DNA from: Janthinobacterium rivuli
GTDB taxonomy: Bacteria > Pseudomonadota > Gammaproteobacteria > Burkholderiales > Burkholderiaceae_D
Assembly: GCF_029690045.1 (NCBI RefSeq)
Contig: NZ_CP121464.1
Location: 1,178,001-1,242,000, forward strand
Reading direction: 5' to 3'
DNA: 64,000 nucleotides
The notes under the pieces were generated by a model. That model did not search any database, had not been told where the DNA came from, and saw nothing but the letters and a program-made list of their open reading frames with translations. A program made the position numbers and the translations under genes. Below are positions 27,128 through 35,883 of this stretch, piece after piece. The stretch's first letter is position 1; every line of letters starts with the position of its first letter.

Positions 27128-27244
27128 ATGACCGAAGTGAAAACTGAGCGTAAAAAACCGAACAACCTGCGTACCGGGCTGATACTGGGGGCCCTGGCGG
27201 CCTTCTTCTTCCTGTCCGTGTTCGTCAAGCGCATGTGGCTCTGA
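27128..27244 (+). CDS. cytochrome oxidase small assembly protein, 38 residues
   Basis: A 38-residue peptide easily missed by gene finders: a charged N-terminus with KKPNNLRTG, one membrane helix (LILGALAAFFFLSVFVKRMW) and stop. Position between ctaD and ctaG, the PNNLRTG start and the single helix match the small assembly protein annotated at this site in Burkholderiales oxidase clusters. It ends 1 base before the ctaG start codon, so the two are probably translationally coupled. Its biochemical role is not established. Confidence 0.8.
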   Translation: MTEVKTERKKPNNLRTGLILGALAAFFFLSVFVKRMWL

Positions 27245-27245
27245 C

Positions 27246-27818
27246 GTGACGACGCCCCACCAACAGGAAACACGCGGCCTGAACCGCAAGATGCTGGGCA
27301 AGCTGCTCGTCATTGCCGTGCTGATGTTCGGCTTTGGCTATGCCCTGATTCCCGTCTACAAGCAGATTTGCGAAGTGATGGGCATCAACGTGCTGACGCA
27401 AAAAGATGGCACGGTGGCCTACGACAACAATACCCAGGTCGACACGACGCGCAGCATCACCGTCGAGTTCGACGGCAATGCGCAGGGGCCATGGCGCTTC
27501 CGCCCGACCGTGTCGAGCATGCAGGTGCATCCGGGCGAACTGGTGACCGTCATGTATGAAGTGGTCAACACGCAAAACCGCGTCGTCAACGCGCAAGCCA
27601 TTCCCAGCTATGCGCCGCAGAGCGCCACGCCGCATTTCAAGAAGGTCGAGTGCTTCTGCTTCAAGCAGCAGACCTTGAAACCGAAGGAAGCGCGGCAGAT
27701 GCCGGTGGTGTTCTTCCTCGATCCGGCCCTGCCGAAAGAGGTGAAAACCATCACCCTGTCGTACACGTTTTTCGAGATTGCCGGTCTGAGCCAGGCTCAG
27801 ACGCCGGCCGTCCAATAG
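27246..27818 (+). CDS. ctaG: cytochrome c oxidase assembly protein CtaG/Cox11
   Basis: Copper chaperone that delivers copper to CuB of subunit I. The 190-residue product has an N-terminal membrane helix (LGKLLVIAVLMFGFGYALIP), the periplasmic Cox11 fold, and the copper-binding CFCF motif with Cys136 and Cys138. The start is GTG (27246). The C-terminus with ITLSYTFFE is intact. It lies in the oxidase operon between the 38-residue peptide and DUF2970. Confidence 0.95.
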   Translation: MTTPHQQETRGLNRKMLGKLLVIAVLMFGFGYALIPVYKQICEVMGINVLTQKDGTVAYDNNTQVDTTRSITVEFDGNAQGPWRFRPTVSSMQVHPGELVTVMYEVVNTQNRVVNAQAIPSYAPQSATPHFKKVECFCFKQQTLKPKEARQMPVVFFLDPALPKEVKTITLSYTFFEIAGLSQAQTPAVQ

Positions 27819-27827
27819 GAGAGTGGC

Positions 27828-28034
27828 ATGGGCGAATCCAAGCAGCCTGAAAAAGCGTCGTTCCTGTATTCGCTGCGCGCCGTCGTGTGGTCATTCACGG
27901 GCTTGCGCCGCAAGAGCGATTTCGACACGGATTCGGCCAAGCTCAACCCCGTGCACATCGTCATCGCCGGCTTCTTGGTGGTGGCTTGCCTGATCGGTAT
28001 CCTGATTTCAATTGTTAAATTCGTCGTTTTATAA
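27828..28034 (+). CDS. DUF2970 small membrane protein
   Basis: Product of 68 residues: a cytosolic N-terminus with a YSLRAVVWSFTGLRRKSDF block and one membrane helix (HIVIAGFLVVACLIGILISI). This is the DUF2970 pattern. The family is found in betaproteobacterial oxidase clusters between ctaG and coxC, so a role in oxidase assembly or stability is likely but unproven. A GGAG site precedes the ATG. Confidence 0.85.
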   Translation: MGESKQPEKASFLYSLRAVVWSFTGLRRKSDFDTDSAKLNPVHIVIAGFLVVACLIGILISIVKFVVL

Positions 28035-28068
28035 ATTATAAAAAACCACCCTACAAGTTTTTGAGGAG

Positions 28069-28935
28069 ATGATGATGAGTTCCAACCACGCCGCCGTACC
28101 TTATTATTTTGTGCCCGGCCCGTCGCGCTGGCCCATGCTGGGCGGCGCCAGCCTGCTGCTGACCATGATCGGCGCTTCGGCCTGGGTTAACGACGTCTCC
28201 TGGGGCCCGTACCTGAACTACATCGGCCTGGCCGGCATCCTGCTGGTGCTGTATTTCTGGTTCGGCGACGCCATCAGCGAATCGGAGCAGGGCCTGTACA
28301 GCGAGCGCATCGACCACTCCTTCCGCTGGAGCATGAGCTGGTTCATCTTTTCGGAAGTCATGTTCTTCGCCGCCTTCTTCGGCGCCCTGTTCTATGCGCG
28401 CAGCATCTCGATGCCATGGCTGGCCGACCTCGACCACAAGGTGATCTGGCCCGATTTCGCCGCCCACTGGGGCAATACGGGCCCGGCCGGCACGGTGCAG
28501 GAATTCACCACCATGACGCCGTTCTGGATTCCGACCATCAATACGGCCTTGCTGCTGCTGTCGGGCGTCACGTTGACCATCTCGCACCACGCGTTGCGCG
28601 CCGGCCACCGCGGCATGACGGCCCTGTTCCTGTTCGCCACGATCTTGCTGGGCGCCATCTTCATGGGCTTCCAGGTGTATGAATACATGCACGCCTACAG
28701 CGAACTGAACTTGAAATTGACGTCGGGTATTTACGGCGCCACCTTCTTCATGCTGACGGGCTTCCACGGCTTCCACGTGACCCTGGGCGCCATCATGCTG
28801 TCCGTCATCCTGTACCGCGTGCTGAAAGGCCACTTTACGCCCGAGCACCACTTCGGCTTCGAAGGCGCCGCCTGGTACTGGCACTTTGTCGACGTCGTCT
28901 GGCTGGGCCTGTACGTGGTCGTGTATTGGTTATAA
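28069..28935 (+). CDS. coxC: cytochrome c oxidase subunit III
   Basis: Seven-helix subunit III, 288 residues from the first of three adjacent ATG codons. The third (28075) has the best spacing from GAGGAG and may be the true start. Family motifs are RWSMSWFIFSEVMFFAAFFGALFY (split here by position only), GFQVYEYMHAY and GFHGFHVTLGA, with a final WYWHFVDVVWLGLYVVVYW. It stabilises subunit I and the proton pathway. Last of the structural genes; a terminator follows. Confidence 0.96.
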   Translation: MMMSSNHAAVPYYFVPGPSRWPMLGGASLLLTMIGASAWVNDVSWGPYLNYIGLAGILLVLYFWFGDAISESEQGLYSERIDHSFRWSMSWFIFSEVMFFAAFFGALFYARSISMPWLADLDHKVIWPDFAAHWGNTGPAGTVQEFTTMTPFWIPTINTALLLLSGVTLTISHHALRAGHRGMTALFLFATILLGAIFMGFQVYEYMHAYSELNLKLTSGIYGATFFMLTGFHGFHVTLGAIMLSVILYRVLKGHFTPEHHFGFEGAAWYWHFVDVVWLGLYVVVYWL

Positions 28936-28980
28936 TGGCGGGGCAGGGCGCGCGCGGTTAGCGCTGGCGCCGGCACCATA

Positions 28981-29018
28981 AAAAAGCCGTACCGGGACAT
29001 CCTGGGTACGGCTTTTTT
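28981..29018 (+). terminator. intrinsic terminator after coxC
   Basis: Stem GCCGTACC (28986-28993) with GGTACGGC (29005-29012), loop of 11 bases, flanked by an A-run and followed by TTTTTT. A complete Rho-independent signal. Because of the A-run it can also stop transcription from the convergent gene at 29057-29257. Confidence 0.92.
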
Positions 29019-29056
29019 CTTAGTGTGAAGAATTTGCCAATCAGGCAATGTCGATG

Positions 29057-29257
29057 TTAATGAATTCCCGTCGGCTGTATGTAGCCGAGCTTGTGCGCCA
29101 GCAGGATCAGCAGAAACAGGGTGATCGACAAGCCCACGCGCAGGGCCAGCGCCTGCACGGTGCGGTTGCTCTTGCCCTTGTCGCGCATGAGGAAGAACAG
29201 GGCCGAGCCCAGGCTGCCCAGGATCAGGATGAAGGCAATGGCAACGAGGATTTTCAT
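29057..29257 (-). CDS. twin-transmembrane small protein (DUF2909-like)
   Basis: Product of 66 residues starting MKILVAIAFILILGSLGSAL. It has two membrane helices (about 2-22 and 41-60) joined by a short basic loop (MRDKGKSNRT) and no other domain. This layout fits the DUF2909/twin-transmembrane proteins found beside SURF1 in betaproteobacterial oxidase clusters. The frame is open upstream, but that part overlaps the SURF1 gene and lacks a start with a ribosome site. Probably involved in oxidase assembly; not shown. Confidence 0.8.
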   Translation of the reverse strand: MKILVAIAFILILGSLGSALFFLMRDKGKSNRTVQALALRVGLSITLFLLILLAHKLGYIQPTGIH

Positions 29258-29293
29258 GGATGGTAGCGCCAGGCTTGAGGAGGTTTCATTGTA

Positions 29294-30043
29294 ATGCGTA
29301 TCCGCTTCCATTTTAGATGGATTCCATTTGTTGTAATGCTGCTACTGGTGGCCCTGGGCGTGTCCCTGGCGCAATGGCAGCAGCGCCGTGGTGATGAAAA
29401 AGTCGCCCGCGCCGCCCGGCTGGAAGCGGGCAACCTGGCCGCTCCGCTGGCATTGGCGGCCGCGCCCATGCTGCCGAGCGATGCGCAAGCGATTGAATAT
29501 CGCCGGGTCACCGTCACCGGCCACTTCGTGCCCGCCTGGACGGTGTACCTGGACAACCGCCCTTACAAGGGCCAGGCCGGCTTTCACGTGCTCACGCCAT
29601 TCCAGATCGACGGTTCAGCCATGCACGTTCTCGTGGCGCAGGGCTGGCTGCCGCGCAACAATGCCGAGCGTACGCGCATTCCCGATTACCCGACACCTGC
29701 CGGCACGGTGACGATTTCCGGCATCGCGCGCCTGAACGCGGGCCATGTGATGGAACTGGGCACGGCGCCGGCCCTGGCGCCGCACGCCATCGTGCAAAAT
29801 GCCGACATTACCCAGCTGGCACAGGCCAGCGGCCTGGCCTTGCAACCGTTCATTCTCGAACAAACAGTTGATTCGACAGCAACGGCGCCAGCGTCCAGCC
29901 AGCTTCCCGTGCGCGACTGGCCGGCGCCGGACCTGGGCGCCGACAAGCACCGCGGCTATGCATTCCAGTGGTACGCACTGGCACTGATGGCTTTTCTATT
30001 TTTTGTCTTTACAGGATTTCGACGTGCAAACAAACAACCCTGA
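29294..30043 (+). CDS. SURF1 family oxidase assembly protein
   Basis: SURF1/Shy1-type heme a insertion factor for cytochrome oxidase, 249 residues. The N-terminal helix (WIPFVVMLLLVALGVSLAQW) ends in the LAQWQQRR signature, the periplasmic domain carries YLDNRPYKGQAGFHVLTPF and VLVAQGWLPR, and the second helix near the C-terminus is HRGYAFQWYALALMAFLFF. Full length. Its 3' end overlaps the Sco-like gene by 20 bases. Divergent from the twin-transmembrane gene. Confidence 0.93.
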   Translation: MRIRFHFRWIPFVVMLLLVALGVSLAQWQQRRGDEKVARAARLEAGNLAAPLALAAAPMLPSDAQAIEYRRVTVTGHFVPAWTVYLDNRPYKGQAGFHVLTPFQIDGSAMHVLVAQGWLPRNNAERTRIPDYPTPAGTVTISGIARLNAGHVMELGTAPALAPHAIVQNADITQLAQASGLALQPFILEQTVDSTATAPASSQLPVRDWPAPDLGADKHRGYAFQWYALALMAFLFFVFTGFRRANKQP

Positions 30044-30653
30044 CGCAACGCAAGACAGCAGCAATAAACAGGCACAGAATACGGGACGCTGGAAGCTGCT
30101 GGCCGTCGTGGCCGTGTGCGCGTTTCCCATCATCGCCTCGTATTTCACGTATTACATCATCAAGCCCACTGGCCGCAACAACTATGGCGCCTTGATCGAC
30201 CCGCGTTTGCATCCGATACCGGAAGCGCAGCTGCAGGTGACGGAACTCGACGGCAAGGCGTCGCCGCTGGCGCAATTCAAGGGCAAGTGGGTGCTGCTGC
30301 AGACAGGGCCATCCGATTGCCAGGAAGCATGCAAGAAGCAATTGTTTGACATGCAACAACTGCGCCTCATGCAGGGCAAGGAACGCGAGCGCCTGGAAAG
30401 AGTCTGGCTGGTGACGGATGCCCAGCCGCTCGACACCCTCGTGATGCGCGAGTTCGACGGCACCAGCATGCTGCGCGTCAATAGCGACGCCTTGAAAGCG
30501 TGGCTGCCCGTGGAGCCGGGCGGCAAGACCAGCGACCATTTCTACCTGATCGATCCGCTGGGCAATCTGATGATGCGCTTCCCGAAAGACGCGGACCCGA
30601 ACAAGATCAAGAAAGACATCGCCAAGCTGCTCAAAGCTTCGGCGATCGGTTGA
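30024..30653 (+). CDS. Sco-like thioredoxin-fold membrane protein
   Basis: Product of 209 residues. One membrane helix (about 24-46) is followed by a periplasmic thioredoxin-like domain with PEAQLQVTELDGKASPLAQF, the redox or copper pair Cys99-QEA-Cys103 and a later SDHFYLIDPLGNL with His172. The C-x3-C and D-H pattern matches the copper ligands of Sco/SenC, although overall similarity to the genuine Sco gene at 32744 is low. I chose the GTG at 30024 (AGGA upstream); a TTG at 30003 is possible. It lies between SURF1 and ctaA, so copper delivery or thiol reduction for CuA is likely. Confidence 0.75.
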   Translation: MQTNNPDATQDSSNKQAQNTGRWKLLAVVAVCAFPIIASYFTYYIIKPTGRNNYGALIDPRLHPIPEAQLQVTELDGKASPLAQFKGKWVLLQTGPSDCQEACKKQLFDMQQLRLMQGKERERLERVWLVTDAQPLDTLVMREFDGTSMLRVNSDALKAWLPVEPGGKTSDHFYLIDPLGNLMMRFPKDADPNKIKKDIAKLLKASAIG

Positions 30654-30662
30654 GGAGCCTGC

Positions 30663-31847
30663 ATGCCGACGATGCATCTCTCCGCGCTGGCCCAGCTGGG
30701 CTTGACGGGTCTGCTGGTGGCGCTGCTGCCGCTGACCATGGTCTGGGTGTCCGCGGACGCCAATAAATACCGCAAGCTCGTGTGGATCGCCGTCTTCCTG
30801 ACGGTCGACCTGATCATGTTTGGCGGTTTTACGCGCCTGTCCGATTCCGGCCTCGGCTGTCCTGACTGGCCAGGTTGTTATGGTTCTGCCAATCCTTTCC
30901 TTGCACACGAGCACATCGTCGCGGCCGAAACCCTGATGCCGACGGGCCCCGTGACGGTGGTGAAAGCATGGATCGAAATGACGCACCGCTACCTGGCCAT
31001 GGCCATCGGCGTCTTGATCGTGGCGATGATGGTGCAGGCGTGGCGCCAGTGGAGGAAAAGCAAACGCGAAGAATTCGCCCCGGCGCTGCCGACGGCATTG
31101 TTCCTGTTCGTCTGCCTGCAGGGCGCGTTCGGCGCCTGGACCGTGACATTAAAACTGCAGCCGGTGATCGTCACCATCCACTTGTTGCTGGGCATGGGCT
31201 TGCTGGCCATGCTGACGTGGCTGGGTGGGCGCCAGGACCATGCCGTCAAACCCCTGCTGCGCGCCGATGCGGAAGAGTCCGTGCTGCGCCCCGTGCGCGC
31301 GCTGGCCATCATGTCGCTCGTGCTGTTGACGGTGCAGATCGCGCTGGGTGGCTGGGTGAGTACCAACTACGCCACCCTGGCTTGCACGGATTTCCCCCTG
31401 TGCGGCGGCAAGGTGATTCCGGAGATGGATTTCGAGCATGGTTTCCATCTGTGGCGCGAGCTGGGCAAGACGGCCGCCGGCCATTACTTGCCGTTTTCCG
31501 CGCTGACGGCCATCCACTGGGTGCACCGCAATTTCGCCTTCATCGTGGTGGCCGGCATCGGCTATACCGTGTTTCGCGCATGGAAGCTGCCGTCCTTGCG
31601 CGGCACGGCACGCTGGGTGGCGCTGGTGCTGGCCCTGCAGGCGGCCACGGGCCTGGCGACGATTTACCTGAGCTGGCCCTTGTCGATTGCCGTCATGCAT
31701 AACGGCGGGGCGGCGCTGCTCGTGTTATTGCTGACCATGTTAAACTACAAGGCTAAATTCCAACTCGATGTAGCGCGCAATGTTAAGCGCGCTTGCGCCT
31801 CCGCGCCAGTGCCCTCGGCACAAGCCAGTTCTTCCCGTACCGCATAA
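30663..31847 (+). CDS. ctaA: heme A synthase (CtaA/COX15)
   Basis: Converts heme O to heme A in the inner membrane, 394 residues with eight membrane helices. Heme-ligand and family motifs are GGFTRLSDSGLGCPDWPGCYG, written here as two halves GGFTRLSDSGLG and CPDWPGCYG, plus ITHR-like EMTHRYLA and HWVHRNFAFIV. The loop cysteine pair (CPDWPGC) is conserved. It lies directly ahead of ctaB with no spacer, so the two heme enzymes are co-translated. Confidence 0.95.
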   Translation: MPTMHLSALAQLGLTGLLVALLPLTMVWVSADANKYRKLVWIAVFLTVDLIMFGGFTRLSDSGLGCPDWPGCYGSANPFLAHEHIVAAETLMPTGPVTVVKAWIEMTHRYLAMAIGVLIVAMMVQAWRQWRKSKREEFAPALPTALFLFVCLQGAFGAWTVTLKLQPVIVTIHLLLGMGLLAMLTWLGGRQDHAVKPLLRADAEESVLRPVRALAIMSLVLLTVQIALGGWVSTNYATLACTDFPLCGGKVIPEMDFEHGFHLWRELGKTAAGHYLPFSALTAIHWVHRNFAFIVVAGIGYTVFRAWKLPSLRGTARWVALVLALQAATGLATIYLSWPLSIAVMHNGGAALLVLLLTMLNYKAKFQLDVARNVKRACASAPVPSAQASSSRTA

Positions 31848-32747
31848 ATGACTACTCAGACCATCAGCCGTAAACCATCCCCCCGCATCGCCCAGTATTG
31901 GGCGCTGACCAAGCCCCGCGTGACGCAACTGGCCGTGTTTTGCGCCGTCATCGGCATGTTCCTGGCCAGCGAGGAGTTGCCTGACTGGCACGCGGTGGTG
32001 TTCGGCACCATCGGCATCTGGCTGCTGGCCGGCGCCGCGTTTGCCGTCAATTGCCTGGCCGAGCGCGAAATCGATGCGCGCATGGCCCGCACGGCGCGCC
32101 GCCCGATGGCCATGGGCGACATCACGGTGAAGCAGACGGTGGTGTTCGCGCTGGTGATCGGCGGCCTGGGCATGGCGATTCTGTATCACCTCGTCAATCC
32201 GCTGACCATGTGGCTGACCTTTGTCACCTTTGTCGGCTATGCCCTGATCTATACCATGGTGCTCAAACCGGCCACGCCGCAAAACATCGTCATCGGCGGC
32301 CTGTCCGGCGCCATGCCGCCCGCGCTGGGCTGGGCCGCCGTCGCCAACGACGTGCCGATGCAGGCGTGGCTGCTGGTCCTGATCATTTTTGTCTGGACGC
32401 CGCCGCACTTCTGGGCCCTGGCCATGTACCGCCGCGATGATTACGCGCGCTCGGGCTTGCCCATGCTGCCCGTCACGCACGGCATGCAATTCACGCAATT
32501 TCACGTCTGGCTGTATTCGATCGCGCTGGCCGCCACCACCTTGCTGCCGTACGCCGTGCGCATGAGCGGCCTGATCTACCTGGCCTCGGCCGTGGTGCTC
32601 AACGCCGGCTTCCTGTACTACGCGTGGAAGATGTACCGCCACTACACGGACTTGATCGCGCGCAAAGCCTTTACGTTTTCCATCATCTACCTGGCCTTGC
32701 TGTTCGCGGCTTTGCTGGTCGACCATTACATTCCACTCGGCACATGA
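31848..32747 (+). CDS. ctaB: heme O synthase (protoheme IX farnesyltransferase)
   Basis: UbiA-superfamily enzyme that farnesylates heme B to heme O, 299 residues and nine membrane helices. It carries [10 protein letters not shown] near the start, the first Asp-type motif [19 protein letters not shown] and the second motif [21 protein letters not shown] (WTPPHFW block with YRRDDY). Full length. Its stop overlaps the ATG of the Sco gene (ATGA). Confidence 0.96.
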   Translation: MTTQTISRKPSPRIAQYWALTKPRVTQLAVFCAVIGMFLASEELPDWHAVVFGTIGIWLLAGAAFAVNCLAEREIDARMARTARRPMAMGDITVKQTVVFALVIGGLGMAILYHLVNPLTMWLTFVTFVGYALIYTMVLKPATPQNIVIGGLSGAMPPALGWAAVANDVPMQAWLLVLIIFVWTPPHFWALAMYRRDDYARSGLPMLPVTHGMQFTQFHVWLYSIALAATTLLPYAVRMSGLIYLASAVVLNAGFLYYAWKMYRHYTDLIARKAFTFSIIYLALLFAALLVDHYIPLGT

Positions 32748-33337
32748 AAAAAAACCTGACACTGTTGTTGGCGGCCGCGCTGGTCGCCGTCCTGGCCGGC
32801 TGCGGCAAGCCTGCCGCGCCCAAGCTGACCTTCAAGAACACGGACGTGACGGGCCTCGGCTATGCGCGCGAATTCGCGCTGACGGACCACACGGGCCACC
32901 CGCGCACCTTGGCCGACTACAAGGGCAAGCTGGTGCTGGTGTTCTTCGGCTACACGCAATGTCCGGACGTGTGCCCCACCACCATGGCCGACATGGCCCA
33001 GGTGATGCAGGAAATGGGTCCGCAGGCGGAGCAGGTGCAAGTGCTGTTCGTCACGGTCGACCCCGAGCGCGACACGCAGCAATTGCTGGCGCAGTATGTG
33101 CCCGCCTTCGACAAGCGTTTCGTCGGCCTGTATGGCGACGCGGCCGCGACAGCCAGGGTGGCCAAGGAATTCAAGGTGTATTACGCCAAGGTCGAGGGCG
33201 AGACGGACAGCAGCTACACGGTCGACCACACGGCCGGCACCTATGTCTTTGACCGCGAAGGCAAGATTCGCCTGTTCGTGCGCCACGGCGAAAAGCCCGC
33301 CGCCATCGCGCACGATCTTAAACTTCTGCTATCCTGA
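32744..33337 (+). CDS. Sco1/SenC family copper chaperone lipoprotein
   Basis: Copper chaperone for the CuA site of subunit II, 197 residues. Lipobox LAGC with Cys20. The Sco copper ligands are Cys73 and Cys77 in CPDVCP and His162 in [10 protein letters not shown] chose the ATG at 32744 because it gives the lipoprotein signal and overlaps the ctaB stop; the frame is open further upstream inside ctaB. Last gene of the oxidase biogenesis cluster. Confidence 0.95.
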   Translation: MKKNLTLLLAAALVAVLAGCGKPAAPKLTFKNTDVTGLGYAREFALTDHTGHPRTLADYKGKLVLVFFGYTQCPDVCPTTMADMAQVMQEMGPQAEQVQVLFVTVDPERDTQQLLAQYVPAFDKRFVGLYGDAAATARVAKEFKVYYAKVEGETDSSYTVDHTAGTYVFDREGKIRLFVRHGEKPAAIAHDLKLLLS

Positions 33338-33370
33338 CCCGGTCGCGCCTCAGGGCGCCATCTTCAGGAT

Positions 33371-34459
33371 ATGCAGTACATGGATAAACGTTTCGAGCCG
33401 CACGCCCGCCTGGCAGCCATCATCTTCTTGTTGATCGGCTGCTTTTTCGTCTTGCGGCCCTTCCTCGCCGCCATGCTGTTTGCCGCCTGCGTGGGCATTT
33501 CCAGCTGGCCTTTGTACATCCTCCTGCTGGACCGCCTGAAAGGTCGGCGCAACTGGGCGGCCGCCATCATGACCCTGTCGCTGCTGCTCGTCATCGTGCT
33601 GCCGCTGGCCCTCGTCACCTACAACCTGGCCGACAATGTGTCGCGCATCTATGAACAGCTGCGCGCGGCGCTGGAATCGGGCGGCCTGCACCCGCCGGCC
33701 TGGCTGGCCAGCATTCCCGTGGTGGGCGAAACCATCGACGGTTATGTGCAGCGCTTGCTCGCCGACCGCGAGGAATTATTGAATTTGGGCAAGACCATGC
33801 TGGAACCGGCGCGCCACTTCCTCGCCTCGGGCGGCATCCTGCTGGGCACGGGCCTGGCGCAGACCAGCCTGGCCGTGTTCGTCAGCTTCTTCCTCTACCG
33901 CGACGGCCAGCAGCTGAGCCGCGCCCTGATGACGGGCGCCGGCCGCATCATCGGCGACAGCGCGCCTGGCGTGGGCCTGACCATCAGCCGCACCGTGCGC
34001 GGCGTCATGTACGGCTTGCTGGGCACGGCGCTGGCGCAGGCGCTGGTGGCCGTGGTGGGTTTTCTGATCGCCGGCGTGCCGGCCGTGGCGCTCTTGGGCG
34101 TGGCCACCTTCATCTTTTCGCTGATTCCTGTGGGGCCGCCCCTGATCTGGGGCGGCGCCGCCATCTGGCTGTTCAATGACGGCCAGACGGGCTGGGGCAT
34201 TTTCATGCTGGTGTGGGGCGCGCTGCTGATCAGCGGCGTGGATAACGTGGTGAAACCCATGCTGATCAGCCGCGGCAGCAGCCTGCCGTTCCTGCTGGTG
34301 CTGCTGGGCGTGCTGGGCGGTGTGCTGGCCTTCGGCTTCGTCGGCATTTTTATCGGCCCGACCCTGCTGGCGGTGCTGTACAGCTTGCTGCAAACGTGGA
34401 CGGTGGGAGAGACCACCGTGCCGCAGGGTAAAGATACGATTACCTTGAAAAAAGATTAA
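33371..34459 (+). CDS. AI-2E/PerM family permease
   Basis: Inner-membrane protein of 362 residues with about eight helices, in the AI-2 exporter/PerM family (YdiK, TqsA-like). Typical features are an N-terminal pair of helices (IIFLLIGCFFVLRPFLAAML), a large soluble segment with LADNVSRIYEQL, and the C-terminal block IPVGPPLIWGGAA, DNVVKPMLISRG and FIGPTLLAVL. Substrate cannot be told from sequence. It stands alone between the oxidase cluster and the convergent CNNM gene, whose stop it overlaps by 4 bases. Confidence 0.88.
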   Translation: MQYMDKRFEPHARLAAIIFLLIGCFFVLRPFLAAMLFAACVGISSWPLYILLLDRLKGRRNWAAAIMTLSLLLVIVLPLALVTYNLADNVSRIYEQLRAALESGGLHPPAWLASIPVVGETIDGYVQRLLADREELLNLGKTMLEPARHFLASGGILLGTGLAQTSLAVFVSFFLYRDGQQLSRALMTGAGRIIGDSAPGVGLTISRTVRGVMYGLLGTALAQALVAVVGFLIAGVPAVALLGVATFIFSLIPVGPPLIWGGAAIWLFNDGQTGWGIFMLVWGALLISGVDNVVKPMLISRGSSLPFLLVLLGVLGGVLAFGFVGIFIGPTLLAVLYSLLQTWTVGETTVPQGKDTITLKKD

Positions 34460-35796
34460 TCGCGTAAATCCGCATCGAGGTCGCGTTCCTGCTTGGGGAT
34501 CACTTTGATCAGCACGATGCGGGGCCCGTTCATCTTCTTGACGACGATGTCGAAGTCGACAAAGGTGATGCGCTGGCCCTGCTTCGGAATGTCACCGAGC
34601 TTGACCATGATCAAGCCGCCCACCGATTCCACGTCGTCCAGGCCCAGTTCCTCGTTTTCGATATCGATGCCGAGGATGCGTTCGAGCGAGAAGATGGGCA
34701 AGCTGGCCTTGCCGATCAGGGTGCCGTCGCTTTGCTTGAGCCAGTCGTTTTCATTGCGGCGGAATTCATCGCGGATTTCGCCGACCATGGCGCCAAGCAA
34801 GTTATCCAGCGTGATGAAACCCAGCGGGCGCTTGCCCTTTTCGCCGATCAGCGCGAAGTGCGGTGCGCCGTCGCGAAAGCGGCGGAACAGTTCCAATGCC
34901 GGCGTACGCGCGGAAATGATGTCGACGGGACGCAAAAACGGCGTGAGCGAGGCGATCGGTTTGCCCGCCTGCTGGGCAAAGAACAGGTCTTTCAAGTGCA
35001 CGACACCGAGCACGTCGTCTTCATTCATGTCGAAATACGGGTAGCGGCTGAAGCGGTTGCGCAGCACCGTGTCGAGGTTCTCTTCCAGGGTGTTCGAGGC
35101 ATGCAGGGCGATCACTTCATTGATCGGGCGCATCAGGTCCGACACCGTCATCTGTTCGAAATCCAGCGACTGGGCCAGGATGTTGCGCTCGTCACGCGTG
35201 AATTTCTCGCCGGGCTGGCTGGTGCGCAGGATCAGTTTCAGTTCCTCGGACGAATAATGGGCGTCGTGGCCGCCCTTGCCGGACAGGCCCGCCATGCGCA
35301 GCACCCAGTTGGCGCTGGCGTTGAGCAGGTAAATGGCCGGATACATGGCCCAGTAAAAGCCGTACAGGGGAATCGCGCTCCACAGGCCGACGGCTTCCGG
35401 GTTGCGGATGGCCATCGATTTGGGCGCCAGCTCGCCCACGACGATATGCAGGAAGGAAATCACGCTGAAGGCGACGACGAAGGACACGCCGTGGATCAGC
35501 TCTTGTGAGGTGACGCCGATGGCGCCGAACAGCGGCTCCAGCAAGCCGGCAAACGCCGGTTCGCCGACCCAGCCCAGGCCCAGCGACGCCAGGGTGATGC
35601 CCAGCTGGCAGGCGGACAGGTAGGCGTCCAGCTGGCCATGCACCTTGGCCAGGATGCGGCCCCGCAGCCCTTGTGTCTTGGCGATGGCGCGGATGCGGGT
35701 GCGCCGCAAGGTGACGATGCCAAACTCGGCGGCAACAAAAAAACCGTTCAGCGCGACCAGGAAGAGGGCGAGCAGGACTAGCAAGACATTGTGCAT
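34456..35796 (-). CDS. CNNM/CBS/CorC-HlyC membrane protein
   Basis: Hemolysin-C/CorC-type membrane protein with a CNNM domain, of the class linked to magnesium or cobalt efflux. From the ATG at 35796 the product is 446 residues. It has a membrane domain with NGFFVAAEFGIVTLRRTR, LASLGLGWVGEPAFA and VVGELAPKSMAI, then a CBS pair (LMRPINEVIALHA; GVVHLKDLFFAQQ) and a C-terminal CorC/HlyC domain (DVESVGGLIMVKLGDIPKQG). Upstream ATGs at 35829 and 35868 are also in frame; none has a clear ribosome site. Confidence 0.9.
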   Translation of the reverse strand: MHNVLLVLLALFLVALNGFFVAAEFGIVTLRRTRIRAIAKTQGLRGRILAKVHGQLDAYLSACQLGITLASLGLGWVGEPAFAGLLEPLFGAIGVTSQELIHGVSFVVAFSVISFLHIVVGELAPKSMAIRNPEAVGLWSAIPLYGFYWAMYPAIYLLNASANWVLRMAGLSGKGGHDAHYSSEELKLILRTSQPGEKFTRDERNILAQSLDFEQMTVSDLMRPINEVIALHASNTLEENLDTVLRNRFSRYPYFDMNEDDVLGVVHLKDLFFAQQAGKPIASLTPFLRPVDIISARTPALELFRRFRDGAPHFALIGEKGKRPLGFITLDNLLGAMVGEIRDEFRRNENDWLKQSDGTLIGKASLPIFSLERILGIDIENEELGLDDVESVGGLIMVKLGDIPKQGQRITFVDFDIVVKKMNGPRIVLIKVIPKQERDLDADLRD

Positions 35797-35883
35797 GGGG
35801 GCGCAGAAGATGGGCTGGTAAAACGACATCTTAAACGACGAAGGGCGCAGTATGCTAATTTCCGGCAAATCGGCCCTGCGGTT

